Positions 12,130 through 21,854 of a DNA stretch of 64,000 nucleotides are shown one piece after another. The stretch comes from Lepeophtheirus salmonis. Taxonomy: Eukaryota; Arthropoda; Copepoda; Siphonostomatoida; Caligidae. The position numbers were made by a program, and so were the translations under genes. Position 1 is the first letter of the stretch. Each line of letters opens with the position of its first letter. Location of the stretch: assembly GCF_016086655.4 (NCBI RefSeq), contig NC_052132.2, positions 9,364,805 through 9,428,804 on the forward strand, written 5' to 3'. Below the pieces are notes generated by a model. That model was not told the origin of the DNA and did no database searches. It saw only the letters and a program-made list of their open reading frames with translations.

Positions 12130-12904
12130 ATTGTTATTCCAATTTGAACAGTTTTTCTGTTATATAACTAATATAAAAAGCATAATTGGTTTTGTAGGAA
12201 CCTATTTATGCTGTTTATCGATGACAACAAGACGTATTCATGGGAAGAATACGTCGATATATTTTGATATATTAATAATTTTATTGTCAGAACTATTTTC
12301 CCATAAGACGTTATTAAGCATGTCAATAGTATTTCATATTCATAACGATCAGGCAAGACAAACAAAATGTTCAATGTTTGTGCAAAATCACAACATATGA
12401 CATTTTCGAACGGTTCTCGATCTCATACATACTTTTTTTAATAAGATATCTGTTGAGAGCATTTTCAACTGTTATTATATTTTTACTTAATTATATATTT
12501 TATATAGTATACACAATTAAATTAGTAAACAAGAAAAATAACCTTTTTTATATTCCTTTTTTGACAATGGAACAACCATACATGAAAATAATATGATAAT
12601 AAAAAAAGGACCAGCTACCAAACTAAATACTTTTTCTAAAGCTAGTTTCATTATTTTTTTTTTTTTGAAGAGAGAACATACAAATTTAAAGTAATTACGG
12701 AAAGTAACACTGTATATTTAATGGAGAGCTTTAAGTTTAAGTCCTTGTTGGATTTCGAATAGAATTGAAGATCCCCATCTGTGTAATTCGACCCTATATT
12801 ATTTCTATATATAGGGTTGCCTAGGTAAATCCAGACAAAATTCAACTGATAATATCACTGGTATCCTTGCACTGAGTTCACATATGAGTGTCTTAATTAA
12901 GAGG
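12130..12904. other. AT-rich DNA, no gene seen
   Basis: Overlapping open stretches on both strands (89, 72 and 68 codons) have no recognisable domain and the composition of translated AT-rich DNA. Confidence 0.45.
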
Positions 12905-12914
12905 TTGTAGTCTT

Positions 12915-13600
12915 GTGCATAATATCATCCTTCGACATAAAAACAAAGGGAGGTCACGTTGGCCCACTCCAAGACTCTGCTCTCTAATCTCAAGACGTCA
13001 AATGAAGGTCACACCATCATTTTCTCAGTTGAGAAAATATTCGCTATTGACCGCTAAAGGAACTTTCAAAATGAAAGATGGCTCTCCATGTCTAAGGACA
13101 ATGTCCCCTAAGGGTATAGAACAAGAAATCCAGATCCATCATGATTTTGGGCGTCATCACCAGCACAAGAAAGGTCATGCCACCGTTCTTCTTCGAGAAG
13201 GGAGAAAAGGTCAATTATACTGTGTATGTAGAGTGCTTGATGTCCAGTGTGCTTCCGTTGTTGCAGACAAATGTCCCTGAGTCTTATAGGACTCTGCCCT
13301 CTGTCATACACTAGAGTTCATTAACACCAATATTAACCATTTCGGGCCCCAAATACCTGGCCCTCCAATTCTCCCGATTGCCATCTATTCGATTACTTCT
13401 TCAGGGGAAGGTTGGATAGGGAGGTTTGCTCAATGCACCACAACAGCGTGCACACCCTGAAGGTAACCATGAAGAAGGAATGGGTAAGGATCTCGGCTAC
13501 AGATATGAAGAATGTCTGCAAGAGCTTGAAGGCCAGGATTGAAAAAGGAAACTCACATAGAATTAATGAATACATAAATGTTTTAGCAATAAATGTGATT
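12915..13600 (+). pseudogene. mariner transposase, catalytic part, with first Asp changed to Val
   Basis: A separate mariner family. Near 13014-13048 the frame reads IIFSVEKIFAID, which is the FSDEK block with the first catalytic aspartate replaced by valine (codon GTT at 13028-13030). The middle, from about 13120, stays open for about 50 codons. The second catalytic block reads DSALCHT near 13288, preceded by a stop where a glutamine is usual. The third block reads SNSPDCHLFDYFF near 13367-13405, in another frame. The C-terminal tail from there (DREVCSMHHN, LKVTMKKEW, KNVCKSLKARIEK) is open to about 13635. No N-terminal domain or TIR was identified. The lesions make it inactive. Confidence 0.7.
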
Positions 13601-13639
13601 TCATTGCTTACATCTCTATATAGATTACAATTTTAGAAA

Positions 13640-14375
13640 GATACTTTCTGAATTTTGTCCAGATCTATCTTGGCAAGCATTTACTGAGTTTAATTTGTAT
13701 TTTCTTCTTTCATCTCTTAATTGCTCGCAGCTAATTTGATTAAATGCCAACAAAACTATGTTGCTCTCCTTCCAAGCACTCTTCGAATTGTCAGGGTGAA
13801 CACGTTACCTTCTGTTATGCTTAGAACGAATTAAATATATAATGTTTATTGTTATTTCTTAAAAATATATTTTTTTGTATGGCGCAAACAAATAGATTTT
13901 GAAGATTGATTTAATGGAAAGAATCAAAAATGCCTCGAAAGGGTGAATTAATTTGTTTTTTTTACCATACTGGCAGGTTATATATTTTTTTTCGTATACC
14001 ATCTTTCAAGGACTGTTCGTAAAATGAAATATTAAATCTGTCGTTAAGTAATACTAATTAATAAATTTACCTATAAAATATTTTTTAAACAAATAACAAA
14101 AAATATACTTTGGTATTAAGAACATACCTTTGCATAATTTTAAAACTACAATTCCCGACAAAGAATGAGGTGTGGCAATTCAAGTATAAACATGGTGGAA
14201 GGTATCGAAATTAGAAAACTTAGTTCAGGGGAAAGTAATTTTTTTCCTTTTTTTAGTCAAGTATATATTGTTCATTATCAGTCACTTTGGATTATACGTT
14301 AAAGCATTTTAAAGGTGTGAGTGAATACGACCATTCCTTTTTTGAAACAAAATGCTCTTGGCTAGTTTAGTCGTG
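13640..14375. other. AT-rich DNA, no gene seen
   Basis: No recognisable coding sequence. It may include the left end of the mariner that follows, but no TIR was recognised. Confidence 0.4.
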
Positions 14376-14384
14376 AACTTTTTT

Positions 14385-14860
14385 ATGTCGAATATTGAGA
14401 TCTCAAAGGAAGAAATACTGCATATTTTACATTTTTACTATCTGAAAGGGAAAAAATTTCGAAAGTAGCCATGAAAATATGCAATGTATACAGGGGCAAT
14501 ACTAGTTCGGTTCGCATTGCTCAATAGTGTTTCGAGCGATTTTTTCACCCGCTTTATTTTGGCGTCTACTATGAACCACACAATCATTTTAAGCTGTAAA
14601 TCAACTGGAATGGCCAGTATTGGTGAATAAAAGACAACAATTCTTAATCAAGACAACCTCCGGCCCCACACATCCTTGATAACTTGCCACAAGCTTCAGA
14701 AACTCAGATGGGAAGTTCTTATGTATCTACACTACAGTCCGAAAGTAGCACCAAGTGACTACCATCACCTGTTCCCTTCTATGGCCAACTCTCTTTGGGA
14801 TACTAATTTGACCTCAATAGAGACCAGTAATATTGTTTGGCCTAGTTGTTTTTTTTTTTC
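14385..14860 (+). pseudogene. classical DD34D mariner (SETMAR-like), internally deleted
   Basis: Starts at ATG 14385 with EISKEEILHILHFYY, the N-terminal DNA-binding domain typical of mariners related to the SETMAR transposase. It continues through KICNVY to a decayed FERF block. The frame then jumps to the C-terminal catalytic region. There NQDNLRPHTS carries the second aspartate and YSPKVAPSDYHHLF the third, with 34 residues between them, the classical mariner spacing. The segment with the first aspartate and most of the catalytic core is missing. The C-terminal part (14645-14860) is still readable in one frame and runs into T- and G-rich sequence near 14850. The family usually has about 340 residues; this copy spans under half of that. 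Confidence 0.75.
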
Positions 14861-14889
14861 CAAAGGGAGGGGGGTCCTCTGAGAAGGGC

Positions 14890-16555
14890 ATTATGATATA
14901 TTTTTCTCTTTGGCAACTAGGTATTAAATAGAACAGGGCGTACTTTGCTTAAATCAGATGACTTTAACACTTCTTATCTAGTATTGAATTTAAGCAGAAA
15001 ATACGAAATTAATTTTTCCCTAATCTATTATATTGTAACAGATTTTTCATCAAGTAAAAATCTTCACTTCCCGGTCAGGCTGCTGCTCAACTCATTATTT
15101 GGTAAACTATTCCTTCATTCAATGGGGATTATATTCTGGATTTAATATTAAACAAAATTCAGAAACCAATCTTCTTTATAAATCTTAGAACTCCAAAGAA
15201 ATTAAAGGAAGAAGCCCTGGAAATAAATATTTAAGCCTTTCATGGTGTAAAGTTGCGAACCCCTTTTAGCGATGGTCGTTTCAACTCATCTTTTAAAAAG
15301 AGCGACAAAAGATTTTAATTTTACTAGATACTGGTATCTTAAGATTACTTTTATTAAACCAGCAGACGAAGTTTAATCTATTTATGATTTCAATTTAGAT
15401 TTGTTCGGACTTCAATCTCAAATCTCTCCCAATCCTATCAAATTTTATAAACCATGCAAAGATTTTGGGAAATTTTTTAACAATATACTGCATACCTTTG
15501 TGGATTGTCAAAATTCCATAAAGCCATCAATATTAAAGGTCTAGAAAATGGAACATTGAATTTAATCAAAGCTTCTATACTCTTTGGATTATCTCAAACA
15601 TAGAAGCAGTCTCCAGAAAAGTATAAAGTCTTTTATTTTGCTTTATTAAACTTTAAGGCATTAATTGCTCGAATGCTTAAATATCCTATGAGCCAATATA
15701 CCCTTAAGAACTTAGAGAAATTTTTATGGCATCCACTGCTACATATACCACCCTTTTCTTGGAAATCTCCAATGCTGATGACACGTCCCATATCCCAGCT
15801 ACAAAAAAGTGAAAATTCTTTCAATCGGTATCACTCTAACATAAAAAGCTGCACATGTCAATCCTCAGAAGTTTTATAATTTCTAACCCCGACTATGGAT
15901 TACTTTTATTTATTTTGGTTTCATTTATTTTTATATACATAGTAACAATTATGGATGTGTATTATTAATGATGTTTTTTATTATTATGAATCCCCTTCAC
16001 TTTTTATTTTAAAACAATGACACTTAACTTCCCCACTAGAGTACACTGCTGGCATGAAACAGGCAGTTATTCGTTTTTTATTTTTCATTAGACCTCTTTT
16101 ATATAAACTTTTGAAAATTCTAATATGAAGCACTAAATTAAAAATATAATTTTAAATTATTTATATTCATTTATGTAATTGCTGTGTAAAAATTAAAGAA
16201 CAATGAATATTAAAAAATGAATAGAACAAAAATGTTTCCACTCTTCACTGAGGTAGAATAAACTATTTTAGTATACTTAAAATAACAATGGCTCTAAAAC
16301 TGTAGTTAGAATTGGTGTAACTGACTTAATAATATAAGTACATATTTTTTTCGAAGGCCAAGGTCTGAACACAAGATCACATTTGATGGCAATGTAAAAA
16401 TGTTATTAAAAACTTGCTTACATGGTCCTTTTGGAAATTTTATTATAATAACAATAAGTAATACATTACACAATTGGAATTAACTTTGAGAAATAAAAAA
16501 TAAATCATCAATCAGTATAAATTTTTTTATCTATCTTTTAGCAAAAATACCATTG
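14890..16555. other. mostly unassigned AT-rich DNA
   Basis: The only hint is at 15250-15870 (separate entry). The rest has A/T runs and short chance frames. Confidence 0.4.
15250..15870 (+). pseudogene. possible LINE ORF2 C-terminal region
   Basis: Translating in several frames gives stretches such as FTRYWYLKITFIKP and PNPIKFYKPCKDFGKFFN, and later a 68-codon open stretch (15673-15879). The pattern recalls the region after the reverse transcriptase in L1/Tx1-like LINEs. No catalytic motif is present and the resemblance is loose. It could equally be unrelated. Confidence 0.2.
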
Positions 16556-16559
16556 TTTC

Positions 16560-17128
16560 AGGTAAAGATCACAAAATGGAGTCAATTTGGTTCCCTGTTA
16601 GATTGACTAGCAAGAATTATTTGATGGTTTTGCAAGCATAAGAGTTTACCTAGGTTTGGAAGATCAAAAAGCAACCAAAGAAAGCCGATCCTTGCTTTCA
16701 ACTGTACGGGGCTCCTGCACATACAGCAAAAATCGAGCTGGAATGGATAACCAAAAAAATTAAATCAGGCCAAAGAGCTTTTTTCCACCACAGAGACCTG
16801 ACCAAAATTCCATTGATTACAGCATGTGGTGGCGAATCGAAAAGAAGGATTGTAGACAGCGTTACAACATTATTGAGTCCCTTAAGGAATTGGTTGAGAA
16901 AGAGTTGCGATCAATATTGAAGCACTACGTTGTCAACGTGTGCAAAGCATTTTGGAGTCGCGTTGAGCCTGTGATTGAACCTGAAGTTAAAAAAAATTAT
17001 GAAAAAACTTCTGTAATAAGTAATAAACAAGTTCTTATTGAAAAAAAAACAATTATTTTAATTTAAACCCATTAGATGTAATTAATTGTTCAACGTTCAT
17101 TTTGTTCTAATACATTCTGAAGACCCAG
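16560..17128 (+). pseudogene. mariner transposase C-terminal half with 3' terminus
   Basis: Second copy of the family at 11725-12120 and better preserved. It reads KMESIWFPVRLTSKNYLMVL near 16575-16635, then FQLYGAPAHTAKIE near 16700, where the second catalytic aspartate is replaced by tyrosine (QQDG becomes QLYG). The third-aspartate region near 16800 is shifted and damaged. The tail (MWWRIEKKDC, YVVNVCKAFWSRVEPVIEP) is open for about 80 codons (16824-17066). The right terminus ends at 17128, followed by TA. The 5' half of the element is not recognisable. Confidence 0.7.
17094..17128 (-). repeat. 3' terminus of mariner
   Basis: Read on the minus strand it starts CTGGGTCTTCAGAATGTATT, is followed outward by TA at 17129-17130, and matches the terminus at 12086-12120. 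Confidence 0.7.
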
Positions 17129-17130
17129 TA

Positions 17131-18240
17131 CTTTGGAATCAAATACTTAGTAATGGTATTTACCTTAATTTTGTAATAAATAGTATCACACTCGAATATA
17201 AAATGGAATTGGATTTTAAAAACAAAACATACTTAATTTTTTTTTATTTGTTATGATAATTAAACTTCTAAATTCGAAACAAGTTTATATTAGATTATTT
17301 AGAGAATGATGAAAAATATATAAAATTGAAAAATTATGTAGTGAAAAATTAAGCTACATTATTAAATATAAACAAAAGAACACCAAACGATGGAAAAAAA
17401 AAAAAAATCAATCTATCAAGTAATTTTCGGTTCAGCATATTTTTTAACATGTTAAATAAAAATAACAATAAATAAATATTTGCTTATAATTAGTTCAAAT
17501 TTCTGGGAAATGATTTCCATTATAAAGAAAACAAAATAAAATATTTATACTATTAAGAAAACAAATTTTATTACTTGGCAAGTTTTTTGTAGTTATAGTA
17601 AAATATTTAGAAACTATTTAAAACAAATTTTGTAGATAGTAAATTTTTAGTGAGATTATTATATTAATAATAATATTATAGTAATAGCGTTCTGGCTTAT
17701 TCAAATACTTTATTTAAACATGAACATACTTTGGTCAGTTCCTTAGGGTATGTTAATTAGGAAAATATTTCCTATTTATCCTGGAGTCCCAATGGCTTAT
17801 TCAAATTTATGAGAGATATGGTTTGTGTTTTTCATTTTCCTTGCATTAAAGCCCTTTCTTAAGGAAAGAGATATCCTCCATTACTTTAAAGAAGTGTACT
17901 TCCTTTTCTAAGTGTAAAATGTTATATCTGGAATCCGATATAACAACAATGAAGTTGGTACTGAACCTGTAATTTGGGAAAAAAATATGATCTCCTTATT
18001 TTAACCCTTTTAGACCCACAAGGAATAGAAATCAATGATAATTATATTAAATTTTTAATCTTTTGACTATTTTTTAACTAATTAGAAATATAGATCTTTT
18101 TAAATAACTTAACCACTATTATCCGAACTTAGATTTTCGTATCAAAAGATTAAAAAGATTTGATGCATCGTGGTGTGTTGAATGTAAAATTACACTTTTT
18201 GTTAAGTTTGGGTTTTTTGGGGGGCATTAAGGGCCTGATT
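17131..18240. other. AT-rich DNA, no gene seen
   Basis: Contains a run of A near 17395-17406 and many short homopolymers. No coding or repeat signal that I can name. Confidence 0.5.
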
Positions 18241-18246
18241 TCCTCA

Positions 18247-19120
18247 CGTCAGTTTAAACTGACACCGGTCAAATAATATAATGATTCCTATTCCTCCTCC
18301 CTTTTCATGCAAAATAATAAATAGAAATTATTACAAAAATGCAAAAAAAAAATTTTATTTTTTTTAAGTTAATGAAAAACAAAATTAGAAATTCTATATA
18401 ATTTTATTTGTATTTTTATATCCATATTTATATACTAACAACCATCTATATGAGAAAAATTATCATCTATATCATCTGTGATGAACAATTTAAATCCTGT
18501 GGTTGGAGAAGCATGAGCATTTCGAGTAGGAGCAGGATGGGGACATGAGTTTAAAGTTATTCAATTTTGCATGTCACGTTGCAGCCACTCATTTACATCA
18601 ACAGCTCTATCTACTTTTTTCTTTTTTGCCTTCGGTTCTTGGGTACATTTGGCTTCGGAGGGAGGACCTTTCCGTTGTATGAGAAATTCAACATTACCTA
18701 AGTTCTCCTCATCTTGTTCTTCGTCATCGCAAATGCCTTCCTTATAATCTTTCACCAAAAAAGACGCTTTTGCCAAGAGTTGATTTCTTCCTAGGTTATT
18801 TATGTTTGGATCTTCTTCGTCACACGAATCAATATCGCTTTTACTATTATTGGCCTTCCATGTTTGATATCGAGCTCACATTCGTCAAGTTCATCAAAAT
18901 ATTCAAGAATAAGTAATAGAGCTACTTTAAAGATGAATGAGAGTAAAATTCATAAAAAATAACAAAGAGATTAAATACATCCTATTCTTATCCTATAATG
19001 ACAACAATATATTTTCCTACGACTTTTGTCCTCTAAAACTTCACTATGAACATAGACATAAAAATTCAATTATGAATAAAACCTGCACCCTCCTTTTACC
19101 AGCTTTAGCTTAAACTGACG
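18247..19120 (-). mobile_element. piggyBac-like element remnant
   Basis: CGTCAGTTTAA occurs at 18247-18257 on the plus strand and again, inverted, at 19110-19120. Both are followed inward by related sequence ending in GGT (ACTGACACCGGT against GCTAAAGCTGGT). Each copy contains TTAA, the piggyBac target site. The 874-bp interval contains a minus-strand fragment of a piggyBac-type N-terminal region. Full piggyBac elements are over 2 kb, so this is a truncated or internally deleted copy. The exact termini are uncertain because the similarity also covers the bases just outside the TTAA. Confidence 0.5.
18440..18960 (-). pseudogene. piggyBac-type transposase N-terminal fragment
   Basis: Minus-strand translation gives EYFDELDECELDIKHG near 18865-18910, then after a frame change DSCDEEDPNINNLGRNQLL near 18780-18840. 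Next comes an acidic stretch, a basic patch with KKKK, and WLQRDM near 18565. This order (acidic DEED..NINNL segment, then a W..D motif ahead of the catalytic domain) is typical of PGBD-like piggyBac proteins. After the stop near 18560 a further piece reading GFKLFITDDIDDN resembles the start of the catalytic domain (usual form ELFKLFFTDE). The rest of the catalytic domain is absent. Confidence 0.55.
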
Positions 19121-20930
19121 CTCGAAAACATCGATTTTCGGAGCTTTACTGTTTGTATTTAGAAAATTCCTCTTTTCAACAGTCAATATAGATTATGATT
19201 GATAATTTACATGATTTTTTTATATTAAAAATTAACATTTATCATATTTAAAAAATCAACTTAAATTTGTTTAAGTTAAATTATTTATATTTATTAATTA
19301 TTTTAAAATACTTTTTATTTCTAATTAAAACAAGTAATAATTCTACATTGGACAATTGTATTAGTATTAATACAATAAATGATTTACATTTGAAACATAA
19401 CGAAGCCTTTTTTAACTCTTATCACGTATATAGCAAGATTATAAGCGACACAAGTGACTAAAGTTCGATTTTCCCTATTTTTGCTTGCACAATAGTGATA
19501 TCTTTTTCTTTTTTTGTTAAAACTCTGGTAAATGTCCATCATCATTGTTCATTATAAAAGATACATATTTTAATTTTTGTTGGCCTACACCAGTGTTTCC
19601 CAAAATAGGCGATACAGTACCCCTAGGGACGTCGCTTTGATGAAGGGGGTAGTAATGCAAAAAAAAAAGGGGGATTGGGAGAAATGAAGTAATAAACCCC
19701 GTAATTTTATATAATTATATAGAACAAACAAATTGACGTACAAAATAATAAAATTTGAATACAAGGTAGTAACAATGAGTATGTTGAATATAATCCGGTT
19801 GATATGATATAAATTTGTTATACAGAGACTGTATAAATTTACTTCATTATTCGTGCCTATATATTTTATCCTAACTTAGTATAGTATTTCTCCCACCACA
19901 AATATACTACATAGAATGTATACTTATATGCTTTAGTAAAAAACTAAAATAAAACAAAAATTATGTACTCTAAAACTTCAAGCAAGTACTTACAGGACGT
20001 CCAGTAATTATAAAAATTTTTAATCATTAATCTTTTTTTTAGAACTATTTAAACCAAAATTCATTGAGAGTCATGAAACCTATATATCTGCAGTTTAATA
20101 AAAAGTTAAAAGTACGATAAACTATTGGAGATATGGTTTTGATCACTTTAACATAATCTAATAACGTTTAGAATACTTTCTCAACATATCTTTGCTCTTA
20201 GATTGCAGTTAAACGAGTCCATATTACTAGGAACAAATATGTGGTTCTTGCTTATGTTTGTATTCGTCAATGATGGAAATTTGTTTCAAGAAATGATATT
20301 TGTAATAAATCTTAAAATAAATACTAAAGAAGGCTCTGTACTTGATATGATTGATATTTTTTCAAAGATATTATAGATTGTGCACTATTCATCCATAAAA
20401 AATAATCATCGTTGCTTAATATGTTTCTTGAAAAAGTGTACCTTATGTACTTGAAGTGCTTTGTGTAATCCACAGGCGGTGTCTTGTAGCATCAAACCCT
20501 TAATGGTCGACTTCACAAATCCATTAATACTCTTATCTTATTAATAAGATCCAGGCACATGTCCTCAATTCCAGAGGGCTTAGACATGTTGAGATTGATA
20601 ATATTAAAGAGTTTTATGTTTTTTGCTACATACACAAGTTATATGGATATTAAAGGGAAACTTCATGGAACTTTTTTATAATTTTTTGGACTCTAAACCC
20701 ATTTTTAATTCAAGCAATATGGAATTGTTATTTTAAATTGAATCTTGTATCAAAAGGAAAAATTCATGTAAATAATATTATTTCTAAGCTATACTTAAGT
20801 TAAAAAAAAAGGACTTCAGATACTATTAACACTTACGCCCATATATAAATGAACTATATGTAATGTATTTTTATAAGTTTTAAGAATGTCAAGTGTATTT
20901 TAGGGTATGATGAATGCAAAATTTTCTATT
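19121..20930. other. AT-rich DNA with one hAT-type terminus
   Basis: Apart from the hAT-like terminus at 19591 (separate entry) I see nothing I can support. A minus-strand hint near 20460-20600 has no recognised domain. Confidence 0.4.
19591..19652 (+). repeat. orphan hAT-type terminal sequence
   Basis: Begins CAGTGTTTCCCAA and continues into a C- and G-rich segment with CCCCTAGGGACGTCGC. This is the typical start of many hAT (Charlie/ZBED-like) elements: CAGTGTTTCCCAA followed by a G- and C-rich hairpin-prone block. I could not find the opposite end (GGGAAACACTG) or an 8-bp target duplication downstream, so the element is either truncated or its other end has decayed. Confidence 0.5.
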
Positions 20931-20933
20931 ATA

Positions 20934-20960
20934 CAGGGTTCGGTTGCAAAACGTGGACTG
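20934..20960 (+). repeat. left terminal inverted repeat
   Basis: 27 bp, preceded by TA; partner of 21826-21852. Confidence 0.85.
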
Positions 20961-21029
20961 AATGACTGATTTTAGACAAATGTCCATAAATTTGAAAAAA
21001 AATTTCACAAAACTTTAAGACACGACACT

Positions 21030-21730
21030 TGTGGACATGTTCACTCAATACGGCCGCCCTCAACAGCTATCACAGCCTCCACACGGCGTTGCTAAGCCTT
21101 GCAGGAGTTGATGATGAACTTCTCGAACCATTTATTTCACTCCTTCACTTTGGTGGCCTTCAGAGAGTCCACGTTCGGGTGAGACGTCCGGTTAGTCTCC
21201 TTCTCCGAAGTGCCCCACACAGCAAAGTTCAAAGTACGTACCCAAATCCGGTGAAGATGATAGTCACATGTCCTTGTATCGAAAATCAGACATTTCTCAT
21301 AAGATAAGTTTTTTACTGTGGATCAATTTGCCTTGATCCACGCACGAACTTTCTTGCACTTCTGCAGGTGGCGTAGAATCCTTGTGTAAGAGGAAACCCC
21401 CCAAGTCCGCCTTCACAGCCCTCCTTATTTTCCCCTCGTCCACGTCAAACTTGTTAGAGAGGCGATTCATGGATTTTGTAGGGTCCTTCTTCTTCAGGTC
21501 CCCAGAAACTCAGAATCCCTTTTCAAGTTGTGTTCCCCACTTCCTTCTTTCCTTGGGAGGTCTTTTCCATCCTTTTTCTTCTTGTCCACCTTCAAAATGA
21601 GACTCCTAAAGCACTTCACAATGTCCATAATCTCTGCCACCTCAATTTTGGCATCAAAACGGTCGGAGATCTTCTGCCTTTTTGCTTCTTGTCCACACGT
21701 GATGAAAGATTTGAGAAATGAAATGTTACA
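21030..21730 (-). pseudogene. mariner transposase lacking its catalytic centre
   Basis: Read on the minus strand. The N-terminal part appears near 21560-21700 (QEAKRQKISDRFDAKIE). The second DNA-binding block near 21400-21470 reads RLSNKFDVDEGKIRRAVKAD. A short piece RILRHLQKCKKVRAWIKAN near 21320-21370 is the segment that normally precedes the FSDEK block. The frame then reaches the tail: ETNRTSHPNVDSLKAT near 21160-21205 and RRVEAVIAVEGGRIE near 21040-21085, the usual mariner C-terminus. The first and second catalytic aspartates lie in the missing middle. The copy cannot make transposase but keeps both ends. Confidence 0.75.
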
Positions 21731-21825
21731 ATTGTTTACTTAAGCAAAAAGAACAAAAGATTCGGAGTATGCAGGGATAAATAACAAAATATTTTTATTT
21801 TAATTACATAATTACCATTTATTAA

Positions 21826-21852
21826 CAGTCCACGTTTTGCTTGCAAACCCTG
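21826..21852 (-). repeat. right terminal inverted repeat
   Basis: 27 bp, followed by TA; partner of 20934-20960. Confidence 0.85.
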
Positions 21853-21854
21853 TA

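Larger units (their letters stand above)
20934..21852 (-). mobile_element. mariner element, internally deleted, TIRs intact
   Basis: A 919-bp element flanked by TA on both sides (20932-20933 and 21853-21854). The 27-bp ends match at 23 of 27 positions by eye. Left begins CAGGGTTCGGTTGCAAAACG; right, read on the minus strand, begins CAGGGTTTGCAAGCAAAACG; both continue TGGACTG. Mariners are normally about 1.3 kb, so some 400 bp are missing. The remaining coding part is on the minus strand. Its base composition is clearly less AT-rich than the flanks. Confidence 0.85.

Noticed and set aside
21029..21600. Plus-strand open stretches of 72-92 codons inside the 20.9-kb mariner
   Set aside because: They are antisense shadows of the less AT-rich minus-strand transposase remnant.
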